The notes under the pieces: model-generated
The model's input: only the letters and a program-made list of their open reading frames with translations
What the model was told of the DNA's origin: nothing
The model's database searches: none
Position numbers and translations under genes: made by a program
NCBI GenBank assembly: GCA_902624425.1
Contig: CACNXK010000003.1
Location: forward strand, 1 to 41,797
From: an uncultured SAR86 cluster bacterium
GTDB lineage: Bacteria; Pseudomonadota; Gammaproteobacteria; Magnimaribacterales; D2472
DNA: 41,797 nt
Reading direction: 5' to 3'
In this document: one piece after another, positions 36,693-41,797 of the stretch
Layout: each line of letters opens with the position of its first letter
Position numbering within the stretch: the first letter of the stretch is position 1

Positions 36693-39575
36693 TTATTGAC
36701 ATGCTTCACAGTCAGGATCGTCTATAGAGCATGCATCCGGCACCGGTGCCGGCTCACCTAATTCTTGCGAACTTGTTGTTTCTGTTGAAGCGCTAACAGC
36801 ATTTAACGCTCCTTGCTTAACTGTTGATTTTTCTGTTGTAGTGGCAGCTAGTGATCTTAAATAGTAAGTTGTTTTAAGTCCAAGCAACCAAGCCATTCTG
36901 TAGGTTACATCTAGTTTTTTACCGCTAGCGTTTGCAATATATAAATTTAAAGACTGAGCCTGATCTATCCATTTCTGCCTTCTGCTTGCGGACTCAACTA
37001 TGAAGCGTGGCTCAACCTCAAATGCAGTCATGAATAGGTTTTTAACTTCATCTGGTATCCTTCCTATTTGAGCAAGACTTCCCTCATAGTATTTCAAATC
37101 ATTTATCATCACATCATCCCAGAGGTCTAACGTTTTGAGTTTTTCAACTAGGTGAGGATTTATTATCGTAAACTCACCTGATAGATTAGATTTAACATAT
37201 AAATTTTGGTATGTGGGCTCTATTGATTGAGTTACGCCGGTGATATTTGAAATCGTTGCTGTTGGCGCTATAGCCATTACGTTTGAGTTTCTCATTCCCT
37301 GATCTTTTACCTTTTCTCTAAGCTTGTTCCAGTCAAGTGTTTCTGACTCATCCACTTTAATATATTCATCACCTCTATTTTCTCTTAGGATCTTTATTGA
37401 ATCTTTCGGGAAAATACCCTGGCTCCAAAGTGAACCTTCATATGTTTTATATGTTCCTCTTTCCTTTGCAAGATCTGAAGATGCGTTAATTGCATGGTAG
37501 CTTATAAGCTCCATACTTTTGTCAGCAAAATCTACAGCTTCTTGTGAATTATAGGAAATGTTTTGCATGTATAACGCATCTTGGAAACCCATTAGGCCAA
37601 GGCCAATTGGTCTATGTTTCATATTTGAATTTTCGGAGGTCTCAACTGAATAATAATTTATATTGATAACGTTATCGAGCATTCTAATAGCTGTAGTTAC
37701 TGTTTGCTTTATTTTCTCTTCATCAAGCTTTCCTTCCTTCATATGCTGTTTTAGATTCACAGAACCTAAGTTACATACTGCGATCTCCTCGCTTGCCTTT
37801 GTATTGAGTGTTATTTCAGTACAAAGATTTGATGAATGAACAACACCTTCATGTTGTTGGGGTGATCTTAAATTGCATGAATCCTTGAATGTTATCCATG
37901 GATGTCCTGTCTCGAAAAGCATTGTTAGCATTTTTCTCCACAGTTCTTTTGCTTTTATTTTTTTGTATTGTCTCAGTTTTCCTTCTGCACCTAATTTTTC
38001 ATATGCAACATATCTTTCTTCAAAGTCTTTACCTATTAAATCGTGTAGATCTGGTGTCTCACCTGGTGAAAATAATGACCACTCTTCATCATTTTGTACT
38101 CTTTTCATGAATAGATCTGGTACCCAGTTGGCTGTATTCATGTCGTGTGTTCTTCTTCTATCATCTCCAGTATTCTTTCTTAACTCCAAAAACTCTTCGA
38201 TATCCATGTGCCAGGTTTCGAGGTAAGAACACATCGCTCCCTTTCTTTTTCCGCCTTGGTTAACTGCAACTGCTGTATCGTTTGCAACTTTTAGAAATGG
38301 AACAACTCCTTGGCTCTTCCCATTTGTTCCCTTTATGTATGAACCCAAAGATCTAACAGGTGTCCAGTCATAACCAAGTCCTCCAGCCCACTTTGAAAGC
38401 AAAGCCATATCTTGATACGCGGTAAAGATACCTTTTAAATCATCTGGCACCGTTGATAAATAACATGATGATAGTTGTGGTCTTACTGTTCCCGAGTTGA
38501 AAAGGGTGGGTGTTGAACTCATGTAGTCGAAACTTGATAAGAGGTTATAAAACTCAATTGCTCTTTCTTCTCTATTTTCCTCTTCCATGGACAGACCCAT
38601 AGCAACCCTCATGAAGAAAACTTGTGGCAATTCATATCTTGTATCATCTGAATGAATAAAATATCTATCGTAAAGTGTCTGAAGCCCAAGATAGGTAAAT
38701 TGGTTATCTCTTGTGTGATCAATAGCTTGACCCATTTTCTCCAAATCAAATGTTTTAAGATCTGGGTTAAGAATATCTAATTCAATACCTTTATCAATGT
38801 AGCTTTCAAGAGCTTTTGGATAATATTCTTTCATATCTCCATATGTTGCATCTTCTGATATACCTAAGAATTCTAGTGCTTCATTTCTGATCTGATCCAT
38901 TAGGATTCGGGCAGTAACGAATGAGTAATTTGGCTCCTTTTCTACTTTTGTTCTCGCAGTCATTATTAAACTTGATCGCATGTCTGCCACAGAGACTCCA
39001 TCGTATAGGTTGCCAATTGACTCTTCGAGGACAGCTTTTGGGTCAACATCTTGAAGGCCTTCACATGCATCAGTAATGATTGCTGACAATCTTGCAATAT
39101 CGAGTGGCACAGTCTCGCCATTTTTCTTTGTTACGCTGATGTTTACTTCTTTATCGAGTTCAATAGTTTTTCGTTCTGTTTTTCCTCTTTTCTTTGCTCT
39201 TTCTTCTCTGTATAAAATATAACTTCTAGCGACTTGGTATTCTTCTTTACGCATTAACTGTAGTTCTACTTGATCCTGAATTTCTTCTATGTGTAATGTT
39301 CCTCCAGAAGGCATTCTTCTTGTGAAGATATCCATAATTTCATTTGTGGTCACCTCAACTTTTTCATGTATTCTTTCGCTTGCTGCAGCATTACCGCCCT
39401 CATTTGCTAGGAATGCTTTTGTTACAGCTACCTGTATTTTTTCTTTTTCAAAAGCAACGACTTTTCCATTTCTTTTGATCACCCTGAGCTTTCCTGGTGC
39501 TGCAAGATTAATGTCCTCCTGTATGCTTGGTGGCGTTGTCTTTATTTCCTTATCTGTTATCTCGTTCTTTTGCAT
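36693..39575 (-). CDS. nrdA: Ribonucleotide reductase class Ia, alpha subunit with two ATP-cones
   Basis: 960 residues, longer than E. coli NrdA (761) because of two N-terminal ATP-cone domains: one at about 30-120 (LRVIKRNGKVVAFEKEKI) and a second at about 147-240 (VTKKNGETVPLDIARL). Active-site cysteines are in PQLSSCYLS, SNLCTEITLN and IAVCNLGSVNL, and the C-terminal redox pair is CEAC at the very end. Duplicated cones are also found in the Pseudomonas aeruginosa enzyme, where the N-terminal one gives dATP-controlled tetramerisation; the same is likely here. It reduces ribonucleoside diphosphates. The upstream region contains NrdR and DnaA boxes. Confidence 0.96.
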   Translation of the reverse strand: MQKNEITDKEIKTTPPSIQEDINLAAPGKLRVIKRNGKVVAFEKEKIQVAVTKAFLANEGGNAAASERIHEKVEVTTNEIMDIFTRRMPSGGTLHIEEIQDQVELQLMRKEEYQVARSYILYREERAKKRGKTERKTIELDKEVNISVTKKNGETVPLDIARLSAIITDACEGLQDVDPKAVLEESIGNLYDGVSVADMRSSLIMTARTKVEKEPNYSFVTARILMDQIRNEALEFLGISEDATYGDMKEYYPKALESYIDKGIELDILNPDLKTFDLEKMGQAIDHTRDNQFTYLGLQTLYDRYFIHSDDTRYELPQVFFMRVAMGLSMEEENREERAIEFYNLLSSFDYMSSTPTLFNSGTVRPQLSSCYLSTVPDDLKGIFTAYQDMALLSKWAGGLGYDWTPVRSLGSYIKGTNGKSQGVVPFLKVANDTAVAVNQGGKRKGAMCSYLETWHMDIEEFLELRKNTGDDRRRTHDMNTANWVPDLFMKRVQNDEEWSLFSPGETPDLHDLIGKDFEERYVAYEKLGAEGKLRQYKKIKAKELWRKMLTMLFETGHPWITFKDSCNLRSPQQHEGVVHSSNLCTEITLNTKASEEIAVCNLGSVNLKQHMKEGKLDEEKIKQTVTTAIRMLDNVININYYSVETSENSNMKHRPIGLGLMGFQDALYMQNISYNSQEAVDFADKSMELISYHAINASSDLAKERGTYKTYEGSLWSQGIFPKDSIKILRENRGDEYIKVDESETLDWNKLREKVKDQGMRNSNVMAIAPTATISNITGVTQSIEPTYQNLYVKSNLSGEFTIINPHLVEKLKTLDLWDDVMINDLKYYEGSLAQIGRIPDEVKNLFMTAFEVEPRFIVESASRRQKWIDQAQSLNLYIANASGKKLDVTYRMAWLLGLKTTYYLRSLAATTTEKSTVKQGALNAVSASTETTSSQELGEPAPVPDACSIDDPDCEACQ

Positions 39576-39684
39576 TTCTTTTTTCCAAAAAATTCCCTAC
39601 AAATTCAATTTATATTTATTCGGGTGAGGCAAGAATTATTATGTTTTTATGTTGCGCTTTTTAGATTTTTCTTAGCCTTCGTCC

Positions 39685-39713
39685 ATATAATCAAATTGTG
39701 GATAAGAAATCAA
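39685..39713 (-). promoter_or_regulatory. Probable nrdA promoter
   Basis: On the minus strand, TTGATT (39713-39708) and TTATAT (39690-39685) are separated by exactly 17 bases, and the predicted start of transcription lies about 100 bases ahead of the nrdA ATG. A perfect DnaA box fills the spacer and the first NrdR box lies just upstream of the -35. Confidence 0.45.
39697..39705 (-). promoter_or_regulatory. DnaA box 1
   Basis: TGTGGATAA on the plus strand, which is the perfect consensus TTATCCACA on the minus strand. It falls between the predicted -35 and -10 of the nrdA promoter. In E. coli the nrdAB promoter is also bound by DnaA, coupling dNTP supply to replication initiation. Confidence 0.75.
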
Positions 39714-39721
39714 CCCCAAAA

Positions 39722-39737
39722 ACACAATATATTGTGA
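39722..39737. promoter_or_regulatory. NrdR box 1
   Basis: ACACAATATATTGTGA contains the 14-base perfect palindrome CACAATATATTGTG and matches the NrdR consensus (acaCwAtATaTwGtgt). NrdR is the zinc-finger/ATP-cone repressor of ribonucleotide reductase genes. Confidence 0.88.
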
Positions 39738-39751
39738 ATTTTTTACTTTTA

Positions 39752-39767
39752 TTCACTATATAGTGTG
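39752..39767. promoter_or_regulatory. NrdR box 2
   Basis: TTCACTATATAGTGTG contains the perfect palindrome CACTATATAGTG. Its centre lies 30 bases from that of box 1, about three helical turns, the pairing typical for NrdR operators. Confidence 0.88.
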
Positions 39768-39807
39768 TATATGGTGTAAAAGTTTTGTAAAAAAGTAGTT
39801 GATAAGA

Positions 39808-39816
39808 TGTGGATAA
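39808..39816 (-). promoter_or_regulatory. DnaA box 2
   Basis: A second perfect TGTGGATAA, in the same direction as box 1, 111 bases away and 17 bases before the glpK ATG. It overlaps the alternative GTG start at 39809, so DnaA bound here could affect glpK as well as nrdA. Confidence 0.65.
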
Positions 39817-39832
39817 ATGTAAAAATAAAAAG

Positions 39833-41284
39833 ATGAAATACATATTATCAATAGATCAGGGCACCACAAGCTCTCGTGCAATAGTATTTGATGAAAATCA
39901 AAACATAATATCTGAAGATCAAAAAGAATATGATCTGTTTTATCCAAATGATGGCTGGGTTGAGGCTAGGCCAGATGAAATACTAGCTTCTGTAAGAGAA
40001 ACAGTCGACAAAGCTATCGACAATTCAAATGTAACAATAAATGCCTGTGGTATTACAAATCAAAGAGAAACTGTTGTTGTTTGGGAAAGAGCTTCTGGTA
40101 AGGCTATATATCCAGCAATTATATGGCAGGATAGAAGAACTTCAGAATTATGCAATGAGTTAAAAAAGAATAAAAAGCTTGAAAATGAAATAAGAAAAAA
40201 AACGGGCTTATTGCTTGATCCTTACTTTTCAGCATCGAAAATAAAGTGGATTTTAGACAATGTTGAAGGTGCAAGAATCAAAGCAAAAAATGGAGATCTA
40301 TGTTTTGGAACAATTGAAACTTTCTTAATTTGGAACCTAACAGAAGAAAAAAACCATAAAACAGATGCAACAAATGCATCCAGAACCATGTTAATGAACT
40401 TGGAAACTTTGGCTTGGGATCAGAGTCTACTAGAAATATTTAATATACCAATAGAAATACTTCCTGAAATATGCTCATGCGATGATACTTTTGGTCACAT
40501 CGACAAAGGCGATCAAAAGATTCCTATCACTGGAGTTATTGGTGATCAGCAATCAGCTCTTTTTGGACAAAATTGTTTTGATTTTGGTGAAATGAAAAGC
40601 ACTTATGGAACAGGGTGCTTTCTGATGGTAAACACAAAAGATAAGATTTATAAATCTAATGCAAAACTTCTATCTACAGTTGGATGCAAGCTAGGAAATG
40701 AAACTTCTTATGCATTAGAAGGAAGTATCTTTTCTGCTGGTACTTCTATTCAATGGCTTAGAGATGAAATGAAGTTTTTTAATGACTCCTCAGAAACAGA
40801 AGAGCTAATAGATAAAAACTTTAATTCAAACGGTGTAAATTTTATACCTGCGTTCACAGGATTGGGAGCACCGCATTGGGTTTCAGATATAAGGGGGAGC
40901 ATTCACGGTCTTCAGAGAGATAGTAGTAGAAAAGATCTAATAACTGCAGTTTTTAAAGCTATCTGCTTTCAAACTCTAGAGATCATAGATGCACTTGAAC
41001 AAGATGGTGTCACTGTAAATGCTTTGAAGGTTGATGGGGGAATGGTTAAGAATAACAAATTTCTTCAATTGCTGAGCAATATTCTATCTACAGACATCCA
41101 AAAACCAGATCAGATAGAATCAACTGCTGTTGGTGCTTTTAAAATTGCGCTTCTTGGCTCTGGAATAAAAAAATTGAATGAGATTAGTGAAATTGGTGCA
41201 TATGAAAAAATACATACACAACCATCATCTAAGCTTGCTGATGAGTATGATACTTGGAAAAGCTTTTTAACCAAAAATCTCTAA
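39833..41284 (+). CDS. glpK: Glycerol kinase
   Basis: I choose the ATG at 39833 (483 residues, MKYILSIDQGTTSSRAIVFDE), which puts the FGGY-kinase N terminus at its normal place; a GTG at 39809 would add eight residues and overlaps a DnaA box. Seen: GWVEARPDEI, WQDRRTSELC, GVIGDQQSALFGQ, STYGTGCFLMVNT, TGLGAPHW and VDGGMVKNNKFLQ. It phosphorylates glycerol to glycerol-3-phosphate. No glpF or glpD is in the window. It is divergent from nrdA and ends three bases from the stop of the convergent ABC ATPase. Confidence 0.95.
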   Translation: MKYILSIDQGTTSSRAIVFDENQNIISEDQKEYDLFYPNDGWVEARPDEILASVRETVDKAIDNSNVTINACGITNQRETVVVWERASGKAIYPAIIWQDRRTSELCNELKKNKKLENEIRKKTGLLLDPYFSASKIKWILDNVEGARIKAKNGDLCFGTIETFLIWNLTEEKNHKTDATNASRTMLMNLETLAWDQSLLEIFNIPIEILPEICSCDDTFGHIDKGDQKIPITGVIGDQQSALFGQNCFDFGEMKSTYGTGCFLMVNTKDKIYKSNAKLLSTVGCKLGNETSYALEGSIFSAGTSIQWLRDEMKFFNDSSETEELIDKNFNSNGVNFIPAFTGLGAPHWVSDIRGSIHGLQRDSSRKDLITAVFKAICFQTLEIIDALEQDGVTVNALKVDGGMVKNNKFLQLLSNILSTDIQKPDQIESTAVGAFKIALLGSGIKKLNEISEIGAYEKIHTQPSSKLADEYDTWKSFLTKNL

Positions 41285-41286
41285 AC

Positions 41287-41797
41287 CTAAGAGAGCACAA
41301 AATGCCTAGTTTCAATATTAGACATACCATGAATTTCATCATGAGAAACTATGATGCATATAATATTTTGATTCTTTATAAATTCTGAAATAATTTTTAT
41401 TATTTCATTCTTGTTTTCTTTATCTTGATTTGAGATTGGCTCATCGACTAAAAGTATTTTTGGTTTTGAAAATAAGGCACGAGCAATTGACACTCTTTGC
41501 TGCTGTCCTCCAGAAATTTCATGGGGATATTTTTTAAGATGATCTGCTAATGACATGCTCCTTACTAATCTATTAAAAAATTTGTTATCACTTTCCCCTG
41601 CAAAAGTGATATTTGATTCGATATTCATATGAGGAAACAAGGCAAAATCTTGAAAAACAAAACCAATATTTCTTTTTTCAGGCTCAATAAAATGATTACT
41701 ATCTGCTTGAGTAATATTATCGAGAACAATAGAGCCTGAGCTTGGTCTTTCTAGACCAGCAATTAGATTAAGTAATGATGTTTTTCCAACACCGCTT
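41287..41797 (-). CDS. ABC transporter ATP-binding protein, 5' part cut by window end
   Basis: The frame is open to the window edge and about 169 residues are visible. The end of the Walker A loop is seen as SGVGKTSLLNLIAGL, then the Q-loop VFQDFALFPHM, the signature HEISGGQQQRVSIARAL, Walker B ILLVDEPIS and the switch His in VSHDEI. The order and the FALFPHM segment resemble importers of the iron/sulfate/thiamine type. The protein ends about 30 residues after the His switch, so it has no TOBE regulatory domain. Substrate and partners lie outside the window. Confidence 0.9.
   Translation of the reverse strand, partial: SGVGKTSLLNLIAGLERPSSGSIVLDNITQADSNHFIEPEKRNIGFVFQDFALFPHMNIESNITFAGESDNKFFNRLVRSMSLADHLKKYPHEISGGQQQRVSIARALFSKPKILLVDEPISNQDKENKNEIIKIISEFIKNQNIICIIVSHDEIHGMSNIETRHFVLS

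Noticed and set aside
39685-39816. DnaA boxes as a replication origin
   Set aside because: Only two boxes, with no cluster or nearby dnaA/gidA genes; the promoter context of nrdA explains them better.

Overview
The window is a compact, AT-rich (by eye roughly one third G+C) bacterial chromosome segment. It carries about 38 genes, mostly housekeeping, with almost no spacer DNA, many ATGA or TAATG stop/start overlaps, and no insertion sequences, phage genes, tRNAs, rRNAs or CRISPR arrays. The gene orders are those of Gammaproteobacteria: lpd-sucCD; murJ-ribF-ileS-lspA-ispH; corB/ypjD next to rpsP-rimM-trmD-rplS; xerD-dsbC ... prfB-lysS; and nrdAB with a two-cone NrdA. Low G+C, tight packing and a nickel superoxide dismutase suggest a streamlined marine gammaproteobacterium of the SAR86 kind. 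That placement is inference from style and content; no marker-gene tree was run.

Layout. 1-2700: end of the TCA dehydrogenase operon (lpdA fragment, sucC, sucD). 2681-4036 (-): MATE exporter. 4100-15113 (+): a long chain of nearly contiguous genes (acyltransferase, pdxB, msrB, murJ, ribF, ileS, lspA, ispH, ampD, ampG-like, vanZ-like) mixing cell-wall, cofactor, translation and isoprenoid functions. 15123-17195: groES-groEL behind a heat-shock-like promoter and closed by a clear terminator. 17229-18137: nickel superoxide dismutase cassette (sodN, sodX) led by an undescribed 58-residue His-containing membrane peptide. 18118-19986 (-): corB-like and ypjD-like genes. 20069-23034: rpsP-rimM-trmD-rplS, in which both ribosomal proteins carry long, related, repeat-built acidic extensions. 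23037-30651: xerD-dsbC-hom-thrC-phzF-prfB-lysS, where the recJ usually found near here is absent and prfB has the classical +1 programmed frameshift. 30648-32114 (-): a small exported protein of unknown function and a malate dehydrogenase with an enlarged active-site loop. 32214-35428 (+): a frameshifted PatB/MalY-like PLP enzyme, an indoleamine 2,3-dioxygenase homologue and an SDR. 35430-39575 (-): nrdB and nrdA. 39576-39832: a divergent control region with two NrdR boxes and two perfect DnaA boxes. 39833-41284: glpK. 41287-end (-): an ABC ATPase cut by the window edge.

The candidates most worth pursuing are the peptide coupled to sodN, the paired acidic tails on ribosomal proteins S16 and L19 with a near-perfect 51-bp repeat array, the acyltransferase that seems to start at AUC, the frameshifted aminotransferase beside the IDO gene, and the nrdA/glpK control region combining NrdR and DnaA sites.
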